Shown one piece after another: positions 40,455-48,467 of a stretch of DNA of 64,000 bases. How positions within the stretch are numbered: the first letter of the stretch is position 1; every line of letters begins with the position of its first letter. Where the stretch lies: assembly GCF_014207745.1 (NCBI RefSeq), contig NZ_JACHJB010000001.1, positions 682,001 through 746,000 on the forward strand, written 5' to 3'. The position numbers and the translations under genes are program-made. The notes beneath the pieces are model-generated. The model made no database searches. It saw only the letters and a program-made list of their open reading frames with translations, and was not told the origin of the DNA. The stretch is from Nonomuraea muscovyensis (GTDB lineage Bacteria > Actinomycetota > Actinomycetes > Streptosporangiales > Streptosporangiaceae).

Positions 40455-41394
40455 TCACCCGCGGCCGTATCTCGCGGCCATGGCGTGGAAGACCTCCTTG
40501 GGCTCCCACGTGGTCGCGCCGAGCATCCGGACCACGCCGTACGAGCCGAGGTCGGCCGGGCCGGTGCGGGTGTAGCCGGCGAAGGTGAACCACAGGGCGG
40601 TCTCCACGCCCTCCTCCTCGAACACGTCGAGCAGCTCGGTGAGGTAGCGGACCTGCTCCCCCTCGTCGGGCCGCGCGCCCTCGGGCACCATCCAGGCGTG
40701 GCCGCCGCGCCCGGCGGCGCCCTGGTAGGCGCAGGTGCCGAACTCGGTCACGGCGACCGGCTTGCCGTGCCCGAAGTGGGCGCGCAGCTCCTCGCGGAAG
40801 TGGCCGGCATTGTAGGCGGCGCGGTAGGCGTCGACGCCGACCACGTCGAACGGGGTCCAGTCGATGAACTCCCACGGCCCGGCGGCGTACGTCACCCTGC
40901 CGCCGAACAGGGGGCGCACGGTCTCGGCCGCCTCGGCGAGGAAGGCGTTGAACCGCGGGATGACCTCCCCGATCGACTGCCACCACTCCAGGTCGGCGGC
41001 GGCCATGGCGGAGAGCCGGTCGCCGTAGGTGTCGCCGGGGATGAAGCCGGGGCCGAAAGCGCTCGTCTCGCAGCCGGTGACGAGCACCACCTCGACACCG
41101 CCGCGCCGCAGCTTCTCGGCCCGGCGGGCGCAGTCGGCGTACAGGGCGAGCATGTCGTCGTGCGGCACGTCCACGGGGAAGGGCGCGAACCAGACCTCCA
41201 GCCCGGCGGCGGCGGCGAGCTCGGCGGCCAGGGCGAGCCGGTCGGTGGTCGCGGCCGGAGACGCGGACGACCTGGCAGTGCAGCTCCTCGGCGATCACCC
41301 GCATCTCGCTGCGCACGGTGGCGGCGTCGAACGCCGTGCGCGACAGGTGCGCTCCCGGCAGGAAGCCGGTGTCATAGTTGATCCCCCTTTTCAT
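40455..41394 (-). pseudogene. Frameshifted TIM-barrel glycosidase-like gene
   Basis: The protein begins MKRGINYDTGFLPGAHLSRTAF at ATG 41394, continues to HCQVVRVSG, then must change frame (about 41245-41262) to go on as TDRLALAAELAAAAGLEVWFAPFPVDV and to the end MAARYGRG. The last 239 residues are open from 41174. It resembles TIM-barrel proteins of glycosidase clan A, with a likely nucleophile Glu in VTEFGTCAYQG and LALAAELA-type helices. Relatives are often labelled abortive phage infection protein, a label I do not think is supported. Its start overlaps the tetR stop (ATGA). A sequencing error cannot be excluded because there is only one lesion. Confidence 0.78.
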
Positions 41395-42041
41395 GCCCTG
41401 TCCTCTGGTTCGTGGGCCGTGGCTCCGTGTTCGAGCAGGTCGAACGCCACCTCGACGTCCTCCGCGAGCCGCCGCGACGCCTGCGCCAGCGGGGTCCCGG
41501 TGGCCAGCCGCTGGAAGAACGCCTCCTGGAGCGTGGTGACCGAGGCGGTGATCTGCGCCGCGACGAGCGATGCGACCAGGCCGGGCGTCACGCAGTCCGC
41601 GCCGGTGGTGCCGCGGGTGCGCGGGGAGAGGGCGGCGGCCAGCTCGTGGCGCTGCCGCGCGTAGGACTGGTGGAGGGCGGACATCAGCGCCGGGCTGGCC
41701 GAGACGACGCCGACGCGGGCCGTCAGCGCCGCCACATCCGGCTCGCCGAGCTCCTGTGCCGCCATCGACCGGTAGTGCTCGCGGAGGGCGGCGAGCGGCG
41801 TCTGGCCGGGCAGCCGCCCGGTCACGACGCGCGCCATGTCCTGCTCGACGCCGTCGAGGGCGAGACACTCCTTGCTGGGGAAGTAGCTGAACAGCGTCAC
41901 CTTGGCCACCCCGGCCGCCTCGGCGACCTCGGCCACGGTGACCGCGTCGTAGCCCCGCTCGGCGAACAGGCGCAGCGCCACCTCGGCGATCCGCTGCCGC
42001 GTCTGCTCCTTCTTGCGCTCCCTGAGCCCTGCCATCATCAC
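41391..42041 (-). CDS. TetR-family regulator
   Basis: A 216-aa regulator. The N-terminal helix-turn-helix is REQ-type: QTRQRIAEVALRLFAERGYDAVTVAEVAEAAGVAKVTLFSYFPSKECL. The C-terminal region is a typical helical ligand domain. The start may be GTG 42041 or ATG 42038 or 42035; a TATGGT hexamer six bases before the GTG suggests a leaderless message. It overlaps the frameshifted TIM-barrel gene, its probable partner. A 40-bp palindrome lies ten bases upstream. Confidence 0.9.
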   Translation of the reverse strand: MMMAGLRERKKEQTRQRIAEVALRLFAERGYDAVTVAEVAEAAGVAKVTLFSYFPSKECLALDGVEQDMARVVTGRLPGQTPLAALREHYRSMAAQELGEPDVAALTARVGVVSASPALMSALHQSYARQRHELAAALSPRTRGTTGADCVTPGLVASLVAAQITASVTTLQEAFFQRLATGTPLAQASRRLAEDVEVAFDLLEHGATAHEPEDRA

Positions 42042-42050
42042 GGGACCACC

Positions 42051-42090
42051 ATAACCGTACCGGGTTCAAAAATGAACCCGGTACGGTTAT
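42051..42090. promoter_or_regulatory. 40-bp palindrome: TetR operator and/or terminator
   Basis: Perfect 18-bp arms (ATAACCGTACCGGGTTCA at 42051-42068 and its complement at 42073-42090) flank AAAA. It begins six bases after the oxidoreductase stop, so it would form a very stable terminator hairpin. It also lies nine bases upstream of tetR, where an operator is expected. Both uses may apply. Confidence 0.8.
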
Positions 42091-42096
42091 TTACGC

Positions 42097-43011
42097 TCAG
42101 ACGCTCAGGACGACCTTGCCCGGGACGCCGCGTCGCTTGGCGGCGAACGCCTTCGCGGCCTCGGCCAGCGGATGGACGGCGCCGACGTGGGCGCGCACCG
42201 CGCCGCTGCCGGCCAGACCGGCGAGTTCGGCGAGTTGCGCGCGGTCGGGTTCGACGATGAAGAAGACGGCGCGCCCGGCGGCGGGGGTCACCGGTGGCGG
42301 CGCGGTGATGGAGACGAGTGCGCCACCCGGCTTGACCAGACCGGCGGAGCGGGCGAGCAGGTCGCCGCCGATGGTGTCGAAGACCAGGTCCACCTGGCCC
42401 ACGGCCTGCTCCAGCGGTTGCCGTTCGAGGTCGACGAAGGTGTGGGCGCCCAGTCGCGTGGCCGTCTCGGCGGCGTTGCCGCGGCCGGTGGCGATGACGC
42501 GGGCCCCCGCGTGCCGGGCGAGCTGGACGGCCAGGGTGCCCGTCCCTCCCGCCGCGCCGTGGACGACGACGCTCTGCCCGGCCCGCAGGCCGCCGTGGGT
42601 GAACAGGCCCTGCCAGGCGGTCAGGCCCGCCAGGGGCAGGGCGGCGGCCTGCTCGAAGTCGAGGGAGGCGGGCATCGGCGTGAGGTTGCGTGCCTCCACG
42701 GCGACGTACTCGGCGGCGGCGCCGTCGCGGTGCCAGTCGGTGAGGCCGAAGACCCGGTCGCCGGGCGCCAGGACGCTGGTGCCGTACCTGACCTCGGCGA
42801 CGACCCCGGCCAGCTCGTGGCAGGGGACGGACGGAGTGCGGTCCCGCCCGGCGCGGTCCACCCAGGTGCCGGGCCAGCTCAGCTCGTCGGGGACGAAACC
42901 GGCGGCGTGCACCCTGACCAGCACGTCACCGGTCGCGGCGTAGGGGTGCGGGGCGTCCTCGTACACCAGATCCTCGTGGTCGCCCCGCTGGTGGATGCGG
43001 ACTGCTTTCAT
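42097..43011 (-). CDS. NADP-dependent quinone oxidoreductase-like protein (MDR, zinc-free)
   Basis: A 304-aa medium-chain reductase. It begins MKAVRIHQRGDHEDLVYEDAPHPYA, has the N-terminal GroES-like part, and the cofactor fold VVVHGAAGGTGTLAVQLARHAGARVIATGR at about 146-177. No structural-zinc cysteine cluster is seen, so it belongs to the quinone oxidoreductase (zeta-crystallin) group. These reduce quinones or enones with NADPH. A large palindrome follows its stop. The substrate is unknown. Confidence 0.88.
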   Translation of the reverse strand: MKAVRIHQRGDHEDLVYEDAPHPYAATGDVLVRVHAAGFVPDELSWPGTWVDRAGRDRTPSVPCHELAGVVAEVRYGTSVLAPGDRVFGLTDWHRDGAAAEYVAVEARNLTPMPASLDFEQAAALPLAGLTAWQGLFTHGGLRAGQSVVVHGAAGGTGTLAVQLARHAGARVIATGRGNAAETATRLGAHTFVDLERQPLEQAVGQVDLVFDTIGGDLLARSAGLVKPGGALVSITAPPPVTPAAGRAVFFIVEPDRAQLAELAGLAGSGAVRAHVGAVHPLAEAAKAFAAKRRGVPGKVVLSV

Positions 43012-43027
43012 GCGCTTCCCTCCGTAC

Positions 43028-43070
43028 GGTGCCGGGCCCGTCAGGCGTGAACCTGAAGGCCCGCGGCACC
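43028..43070 (-). terminator. Long hairpin after the RDD gene
   Basis: GGTGCCGGGCC (43028-43038) pairs with GGCCCGCGGCACC (43058-43070) with a two-base bulge, and TCAGG/CCTGA pair inside. It lies downstream of the RDD gene and just upstream of the oxidoreductase ATG, so it can end one message and shape the leader of the next. Confidence 0.5.
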
Positions 43071-43136
43071 GGCCTGTTCATCCGTCAGGAGGGAGACGGC
43101 GCACCACGCCGAAACGTGACAACCCTTCAGGCCCGG

Positions 43137-43598
43137 TCACATGCGGACGACCATGGTGTTGGACACCCGGTCGTGCACGCCGCGGTGGTCGCGGTCGAAG
43201 ATCAACGGCGGGAGGGCCAGGATGAGCAGCACGGACCGCACCACCACGGGCAGCAGCCGCGGGTCGCCGCCGTCCATCGCGGCCACCCTGATGCCGGCCA
43301 GCCGGTGACCGAACGTCTGCCCCATGAACGCCACCAGCACGAGGTACTGCACGGCGAACACCACGGCGGGCACCCACGGCGAGGTGGCGGGGTCGATGCC
43401 GAGCAGCAGCCGGGTGATCGCCCACGTGCAGATCATCCAGTCGATGACCAGGGCCGCGATACGCCTGCCCCAGCCGGCGATGGCTCCGCTGCCCTCCTCC
43501 GGCAGGCCCAGGCGCTCGCCGGGATAGCCGAGGTCCACCCCGGCCGCTCGCACGCCGCCCAGCCAGGTCTGCGTCCAGCGCGGCTCCTTGCTGCTCAT
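43137..43598 (-). CDS. RDD-family membrane protein
   Basis: A 153-aa membrane protein. The RDD family pattern is clear: GWGRRIAALVIDWMICTWAI (Arg and Asp in helix 1), then FMGQTFGHRLAGIRVAAMDGGDPRLLPVVVRSVLL, and the final FDRDHRGVHDRVSNTMVV. Three to four helices are seen. RDD proteins may act in ion exchange or stress, but the role here is open. ATG 43598 (MSSKEPRWTQTWLGG) is chosen, with GTGGGGTG before it. In many actinomycetes an RDD gene of this type lies close to glnA, as here. Confidence 0.87.
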   Translation of the reverse strand: MSSKEPRWTQTWLGGVRAAGVDLGYPGERLGLPEEGSGAIAGWGRRIAALVIDWMICTWAITRLLLGIDPATSPWVPAVVFAVQYLVLVAFMGQTFGHRLAGIRVAAMDGGDPRLLPVVVRSVLLILALPPLIFDRDHRGVHDRVSNTMVVRM

Positions 43599-43717
43599 GC
43601 ACCCCACGGTATCCGGCGGTGCGGGCGGTCCGCCCCGTGACCCGGTGGCGCGGCGGGCCCGCGTCCCGGCCGTGTCATGGCGGTTTCGTGACCTGGTCGC
43701 GTCATGACGGGATCATC

Positions 43718-43939
43718 ATGGACGTCATGCCATACGGGGACGAGCTGGACGCGCGTTTCGAGGCGCTGGTCGCCCAGATCGACGAGAAGGAACTGCGGCG
43801 GATGCGGGCCGCGGCGGGCCGGGGCGCGCGGCCCTCGGCGAGACCGCGACGGCTGCTGCTGCTGGCCGTCGCCGCGGTCATCGCGGTGGTCGCCGCCGCC
43901 GTCGCCGTGCTGGCTTCACAGCCCGGCCTGCTGCCCTGA
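43718..43939 (+). CDS. Small C-terminally anchored membrane protein
   Basis: A 73-residue open frame: an acidic/basic helix (DELDARFEALVAQIDEKELRRMRAAAG) followed by Arg-rich residues and one C-terminal membrane helix (LLLLAVAAVIAVVAAAVAVLA). This topology suits a tail-anchored membrane protein. ATG 43718 or 43727 may be the start; no strong ribosome site is visible. I do not recognise a family, but base composition by codon position looks coding. Confidence 0.55.
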   Translation: MDVMPYGDELDARFEALVAQIDEKELRRMRAAAGRGARPSARPRRLLLLAVAAVIAVVAAAVAVLASQPGLLP

Positions 43940-44042
43940 CACCCGTCCCTGCGACGCCTGACTGGACATCCGTCCCCGCCCTGACGCCTGACTGACGTCC
44001 GTCCCTGCCCTGACGCCCGTCCTGCCCTGACGCCCGTCCTGG
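43934..44042. repeat. Imperfect tandem repeats between convergent genes
   Basis: Units of the form CCCTGACGCCCGTCCTGC recur four to five times with variation; the last two (from about 44008) are nearly identical. The array fills the gap between the small membrane protein and the lipoprotein gene. No function is seen beyond possible weak hairpins. Confidence 0.65.
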
Positions 44043-44056
44043 CACGGCTGCTCCCG

Positions 44057-44569
44057 TCAGACGTAGCGGCCGACACAGTCGGTGAAGCGGCCGCCCGACA
44101 CCGCGCAGTCGTAGGTGAAGTGCTCCTTGCCGCCGTGGCCGGTGTCGTAGTCGAACTCGGCCACCACTCGCCCAGCCCCACCCGGCGCGACCCGCAGCAG
44201 CGAGTACCTGCCGCCCGCCCGGATCACCTCCGGCTCCAGGAAGCGGCCCATGATCTCCGCGCGGCCCCGGTAGATCCGGCCGACGCTGTCGAAGGTGGCG
44301 TCCTCGGCGAAGACGTCCGCGACCCGGCGGGTCTCCCCCCGGTTGATCGCCTCGACGAAGCGGCCGACCAGTTCCCGGTGGCCCGCCGGCACCGACGCAC
44401 CCGAGCCGGGCGGGGACGGGGACGGGGACGAGGACGGGGACGAGGGCGTCGAGGCGGACGAGGAGGGCAGGGCGGACGGCTCCCCGAGCCTGGGCGCACC
44501 CTGCCCGGCCGAGCACGCCGTGACGGCGACCAGCGCGCACAGCAGCGCCGCGAGAGATCGGGAGATCAT
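44057..44569 (-). CDS. SnoaL/NTF2-like lipoprotein
   Basis: A 170-aa exported protein. The signal peptide ends in a lipobox (LVAVTACS, Cys19), followed by a Ser/Pro-rich linker of about 35 residues. The rest ([49 protein letters not shown]) is the start of a SnoaL/NTF2 alpha+beta cone, ending near FTDCVGRYV. Such domains bind small hydrophobic ligands or act as isomerases. The role here is unknown. It is divergent from glnA. Confidence 0.8.
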   Translation of the reverse strand: MISRSLAALLCALVAVTACSAGQGAPRLGEPSALPSSSASTPSSPSSSPSPSPPGSGASVPAGHRELVGRFVEAINRGETRRVADVFAEDATFDSVGRIYRGRAEIMGRFLEPEVIRAGGRYSLLRVAPGGAGRVVAEFDYDTGHGGKEHFTYDCAVSGGRFTDCVGRYV

Positions 44570-44657
44570 GCCTTCATGCTGGCCGGGCGCCCCTCCGCCG
44601 GTCCAATTCCGGTTGTCATATCCCCTGGTTATGCGGTCGCCCGCCCTGACGGGCCGC

Positions 44658-44695
44658 TTAACATGTGCGAAACAATCGGGACACCGATCGGAAAC
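44658..44695 (+). promoter_or_regulatory. GlnR binding site upstream of glnA
   Basis: The sequence reads TTAAC-6-GAAAC-6-GACAC-6-GAAAC, matching the double a-site/b-site GlnR box of actinomycetes, with all four 5-mers and 6-bp spacing. It ends 51 bp before the glnA GTG, with a TAGCTT hexamer at 44706-44711 as a plausible -10. GlnR would activate glnA under nitrogen limitation. Confidence 0.9.
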
Positions 44696-44746
44696 GGCCT
44701 CGGCCTAGCTTCAGTGTGGAGAGTCATTTCCCAGGGAGGTTCGAGA

Positions 44747-46171
44747 GTGTTCAACTCCGCCGACGACGTCCTGAAGTACATCAGCGACGAAGGGGTGCAG
44801 TTCGTCGATGTCAGGTTCACCGACCTGCCGGGCACGACTCACCACTTCACCTTCCCGGTCGAGAACTTCAGCGGCAACGTCTTCACCGACGGTCTCATGT
44901 TCGACGGCTCGTCCATCCGTGGTTTCCAGGCGATCCACGAATCCGACATGCTGTTGCTGCCCGACCCGACGAGCGCGGTCCTCGATCCGTTCCGCCAGCA
45001 CAAGACGCTCAACATCAACTTCTTCGTGCACGACCCGCTGACGGGCGAGGCCTACAGCCGCGACCCGCGCAACGTCGCGCGCAAGGCCGAGGAGTACCTC
45101 AAGGGCACCGGCATCGCCGACACGGTCTACTTCGGCCCGGAGGCGGAGTTCTACATCTTCGACGACGTCCGCTTCGAGACGAAGCAGAACGCCGGCTACT
45201 ACTACATCGACTCCATCGAGGGCGCCTGGAACACCGGCAAGGCCACCGAGGGCGGCAACCTCGGCTACAAGCCGCGCTACAAGGGCGGCTACTTCCCGGT
45301 GCCGCCGATGGACCACTTCACCGACCTGCGCTCGGAGATGGTGCGCAACCTCATCGAGTGCGGCATCGACGTGGAGATGCAGCACCACGAGGTCGGCACG
45401 GCCGGCCAGGCGGAGATCGACTTCAGGTTCGGCACGCTGCTCAAGACGGCCGACAACCTGATGCTCTACAAGTACATCATCAAGAGCACGGCCATGGAGT
45501 ACGGCCACACGGTCACCTTCATGCCCAAGCCGATCTTCGGTGACAACGGCTCTGGCATGCACTGCCACCAGTCGCTGTGGAAGGACGGCTCGCCGCTGTT
45601 CTACGACGAGGTCGGCTACGCGGGCCTGTCCGACACCGCCCGCTACTACATCGGCGGCCTGCTCAAGCACGCCCCGTCGCTGCTGGCCTTCACCAACCCG
45701 ACGGTCAACTCCTACCACCGCCTGGTGCCCGGCTACGAGGCCCCCGTCAACCTGGTCTACAGCCAGCGCAACCGGTCGGCCTGCGTGCGCATCCCGATCA
45801 CGGGCTCCAACCCCAAGGCCAAGCGCATCGAGTTCCGGGTGCCCGACCCGTCGTGCAACCCGTACTTCGCGTTCGCCGCCATGCTGATGGCCGGCATCGA
45901 CGGCATCCGCAACAAGATCGAGCCGCCGGAGCCGGTGGACAAGGACCTCTACGAGCTCCCGCCGGAGGAGGCCCGCCAGGTCCCGCAGGTCCCGGGCTCG
46001 CTGCCCGAGGTGCTCAGCGCCCTGGAGGCAGACCACGACTACCTCCTCGAGGGCGGCGTCTTCACGCCCGACCTGATCGAGACGTGGATCTCCTACAAGC
46101 GCGAGAACGAGGTCGACCCGATCCGCCTGCGCCCCCACCCGCACGAGTTCGAGCTGTACTACGACGTCTGA
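44747..46171 (+). CDS. glnA: Glutamine synthetase type I
   Basis: A 474-aa enzyme that makes glutamine from glutamate, ammonia and ATP as a dodecamer. Signatures include [35 protein letters not shown], the ATP-binding [19 protein letters not shown] and [17 protein letters not shown]. Tyr402 in [11 protein letters not shown] matches the adenylylation site of GSI-beta enzymes, so GlnE, encoded at 53.7-56.7 kb, is its probable modifier. GTG 44747 follows GGGAGG by seven bases. A consensus GlnR box controls it. Confidence 0.98.
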   Translation: MFNSADDVLKYISDEGVQFVDVRFTDLPGTTHHFTFPVENFSGNVFTDGLMFDGSSIRGFQAIHESDMLLLPDPTSAVLDPFRQHKTLNINFFVHDPLTGEAYSRDPRNVARKAEEYLKGTGIADTVYFGPEAEFYIFDDVRFETKQNAGYYYIDSIEGAWNTGKATEGGNLGYKPRYKGGYFPVPPMDHFTDLRSEMVRNLIECGIDVEMQHHEVGTAGQAEIDFRFGTLLKTADNLMLYKYIIKSTAMEYGHTVTFMPKPIFGDNGSGMHCHQSLWKDGSPLFYDEVGYAGLSDTARYYIGGLLKHAPSLLAFTNPTVNSYHRLVPGYEAPVNLVYSQRNRSACVRIPITGSNPKAKRIEFRVPDPSCNPYFAFAAMLMAGIDGIRNKIEPPEPVDKDLYELPPEEARQVPQVPGSLPEVLSALEADHDYLLEGGVFTPDLIETWISYKRENEVDPIRLRPHPHEFELYYDV

Positions 46172-46185
46172 GCGGCTGAGGCCGC
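46172..46185 (+). terminator. Short hairpin at the glnA stop
   Basis: GCGGC-TGAG-GCCGC follows the glnA stop directly, and ACCTGC/GCAGGT pair a few bases on. The stem is short, so termination may be weak. The 185-bp gap up to the next gene holds no gene that I can see. Confidence 0.35.
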
Positions 46186-46356
46186 GACCTGCGAAAACCT
46201 CGGCAGGTGAGCTGCCGGGCACTCGGGCATCCCACGTGAGGCCGTCGAGCGACCGTCCGTCCAGGACACGCTCGGCGGCCTTTCGCATGCGCTCTTCTCC
46301 CACTGGAAGACGCTCAGGTCCTTTCGCGTGCGGCCACCGCCGGGTGGAATGGCTGC

Positions 46357-46908
46357 ATGCCGATGCCACGGTGGTTAAGTAGGAAGGCCGCGCGCGCCGC
46401 CGCCGAGGACCAGGACGTCCTGGCGCGTGCCCACGGCGCTCGGATGTTCGCCGAGGCCCGCGAGGAGCTCAACCGAGCGGATATGAAGGCTCAGGTCCTC
46501 CTTGGCATCGCCGGGGTGGGCATCGGAGCGGTTGCCGGCGGGCTGCTCGCCGGCAACTGGTCGCCTGTACGGCTTCACCCGGGCCTGCAGTGGCTATGGT
46601 GGGTGGGTGCCGCGTGCGCTCTCGGAGCGCTGGCCTGTCTGGCGGGGGCGGTGTACCCGCGCCTCACGAAACGGGCACTCGGGCTGGCGTACTTCGGTGA
46701 CGTCCGGCGGTACCGCTCGGCGCGAGAGATCGCCGAGGCGCTCCACAGGCATGGCGAAGATGATGATTTGACCAGGCTCGCGGAGCAGATTCAGGCCGTC
46801 AGCGTGATCGTCGGGCGGAAGTACCGGCTGATCCGATGGGGATTCTGGCTGTTGCTCGCGTCTGTCGGGACCACGAGCGGCTCCACGGTGCTCCAGTTGG
46901 TGCTCTGA
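46357..46908 (+). CDS. Pycsar-type membrane effector (DUF5706/PycTM-like)
   Basis: The 183-aa protein has the features of the Pycsar effector domain: an N-terminal soluble helix, the motif NRADMKAQVLLGIAGVGIGAVA at 39-60 (compare ADxKA), a first membrane helix at 47-65, a second at 78-100, and a C-terminal helix at about 158-182 preceded by QIQAVSVIVGRKYRLIRWG. PycTM proteins disrupt the membrane when a cyclic pyrimidine nucleotide binds. A cyclase gene lies two genes downstream on the same strand, as needed. The family call is from pattern recognition. ATG 46357 or 46363 may be used. Confidence 0.75.
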   Translation: MPMPRWLSRKAARAAAEDQDVLARAHGARMFAEAREELNRADMKAQVLLGIAGVGIGAVAGGLLAGNWSPVRLHPGLQWLWWVGAACALGALACLAGAVYPRLTKRALGLAYFGDVRRYRSAREIAEALHRHGEDDDLTRLAEQIQAVSVIVGRKYRLIRWGFWLLLASVGTTSGSTVLQLVL

Positions 46909-46955
46909 GTCGCTGAGCGGTTGCCAAAGCGGCCCGCCGGACGTACGGATGAACC

Positions 46956-47603
46956 ATGCGCCCGCTCCCCCAGGCTGCCTGGAATGCTCTGATCGAGTGT
47001 GGGTTCCCCCGGCGCTTCGCGTCAGGGGACACACTCCTTCGACAGGGTGACCGTGGCACGGGCGTCCTGGTGCTGATCCGGGGTCAGGTGAAGGTGGTCC
47101 GCGTGGAGCCGGACGGAAGCGAGTTGTTGCTGGCCGTACGGGGAGCCCAGGACCTGCTGGGTGAGCTGGCCGTTCTCGATGGCGAAGAGCGGTCGGCGAC
47201 GGTGTCCGCGCTGACGTCTTGTCTGGCTTATGCGGTGACGGCCGAGCGGTTCCATCGGGTCGTCCACGAGTTCGAACTGCACGGCCTGCTGATCCGGCGG
47301 GCGATCCGGAGCCTCCGGGAAGGCGAGGGCATCCGGGCCGAACTGGCGGGACTGTCCGCCGTGATGCGCGTGGCCCGGACCCTGCTGCGGCTGGCGGTCG
47401 GCCTAGAGGTGCCGCTGACGCAGAGCGAGGTGGCGGCGGCGACGGGCCTGTCCCGGTCCGCGGTGGCCGGCGAGTTGGCCGCGTTGCGGCGGTCGCACAT
47501 CATCACCACCGCGCGGCGCCGGATGGTCATCCGGGACCTCGACGCGCTCCGTGCTCTGGCATGGCATGAACGTCCAGTTCTGGACACTCGCCCGGAGGGC
47601 TGA
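46956..47603 (+). CDS. CRP/FNR-family regulator with cyclic-nucleotide pocket
   Basis: A 215-aa regulator. The cNMP-binding domain spans 15-105, with the phosphate-binding cassette GELAVLDGEERSATVSAL (Gly69, Glu70, Arg79, Ser80) retaining the residues that hold the cyclic phosphate in CRP. The dimer helix is at 105-140, and the winged helix-turn-helix TQSEVAAATGLSRSAVAGELAALRRSHII is at 155-184. No FNR cysteines are present. It lies 47 bp after the membrane effector and 48 bp before a nucleotidyl cyclase, so it probably senses the product of that cyclase. Confidence 0.88.
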   Translation: MRPLPQAAWNALIECGFPRRFASGDTLLRQGDRGTGVLVLIRGQVKVVRVEPDGSELLLAVRGAQDLLGELAVLDGEERSATVSALTSCLAYAVTAERFHRVVHEFELHGLLIRRAIRSLREGEGIRAELAGLSAVMRVARTLLRLAVGLEVPLTQSEVAAATGLSRSAVAGELAALRRSHIITTARRRMVIRDLDALRALAWHERPVLDTRPEG

Positions 47604-47651
47604 GTGTCATCGTGTAGCCAACCTTTCGGATCGGACCTGGAGGCTGTCACC

Positions 47652-48464
47652 ATGATCCCCGACGGGACGAGCCACCCCCTACCGCCCTATCGCGGACTGC
47701 TGGCCGTGGACATCGTCAAGTACTCCCGCAACCAAGACCGCTACCTGCCCGAGCTGAGCGGGATGCTCCCTCAGGTGCTGGAGGAAGCATTCACCCGGTG
47801 CGAGCTCGACCACGTCTGGCATGAGAGGCGCTTCCCCGATCATCCTGGAGACGGCTATGTCTTCGGCATGTCGCCCAGCCATCTGCCGTTTCTGATCCAT
47901 CCCTTCCTGGGCGCTCTCCAGACCACGCTGTGGGAACGCGCGGCCTCCCTGCGTGCCCGTGACCGTGCCCTGACGTTGCGGTTGCGAGCGGCCTTGCATG
48001 TGGGGCCGGTACCCGACGTGGGCGACACTCTGCACGATCGCAAGGCGAAAGCCACCAACGACGCCTTCCGGATGCTCGACTCCGTCGCGCTGAGGCAGGT
48101 GATGGACCGGACGGAGCCCGACGTCACCCTCGTGGCGGCCATCGTCTCGGGCCGGGTGTTCCAGGATGTGGTGGAGAGCGGCTACACGGCCGTGCATGCC
48201 AGGCAGTTTCACCACGTCACGGCCGAGGTTCCGGAGAAGGACTTCGCGCAGGACGCCTGGATCTATGTCCCACGACCGACGTTCGCCGAGACGAGGCAGG
48301 AGGAGACCGCCCAGGAACCTCGCGAACCCGACACGGGCACAGACTCGGGCGCGGATGCCGGCGCAGGGGGTGCGGCGGGGGCTTCGGCAGTGTTCCATGA
48401 CCGGGTCGGCCAGGCTTTCACCGGGGGAACGTTCCACGGTGGCATCCACTACCGGGAGTCGTGA
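47652..48464 (+). CDS. Class III nucleotidyl cyclase with C-terminal amyloid-like motif
   Basis: The 270-aa product has a cyclase homology domain at about 12-200. Asp20 (LLAVDIVKYS) and Asp67 (HPGDGYVF) fit the two metal sites, LRLRAALHVGPV is the RxGxHxGPV-type strand, and Asn136 and Arg140 in TNDAFRML match the transition-state pair. A Glu/Asp/Gly linker (215-246) leads to the C-terminal motif FHDRVGQAFTGGTFHGGIHY at 248-267. The same motif opens the next protein. The preferred ATG has GGAGG ten bases upstream. Base preference (A, C, G or U) is not readable. The next gene starts three bases after the stop. Confidence 0.82.
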   Translation: MIPDGTSHPLPPYRGLLAVDIVKYSRNQDRYLPELSGMLPQVLEEAFTRCELDHVWHERRFPDHPGDGYVFGMSPSHLPFLIHPFLGALQTTLWERAASLRARDRALTLRLRAALHVGPVPDVGDTLHDRKAKATNDAFRMLDSVALRQVMDRTEPDVTLVAAIVSGRVFQDVVESGYTAVHARQFHHVTAEVPEKDFAQDAWIYVPRPTFAETRQEETAQEPREPDTGTDSGADAGAGGAAGASAVFHDRVGQAFTGGTFHGGIHYRES

Positions 48465-48467
48465 CCC

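Noticed and set aside
40455-41394. Phage abortive-infection gene
   Set aside because: Such a label is sometimes used for this family, but the sequence shows a glycosidase-like TIM barrel and here it is frameshifted. No defence evidence is visible.
43934-44042. CRISPR-like repeat array
   Set aside because: Units are short, imperfect and directly adjacent, with no spacers of constant size and no cas genes.
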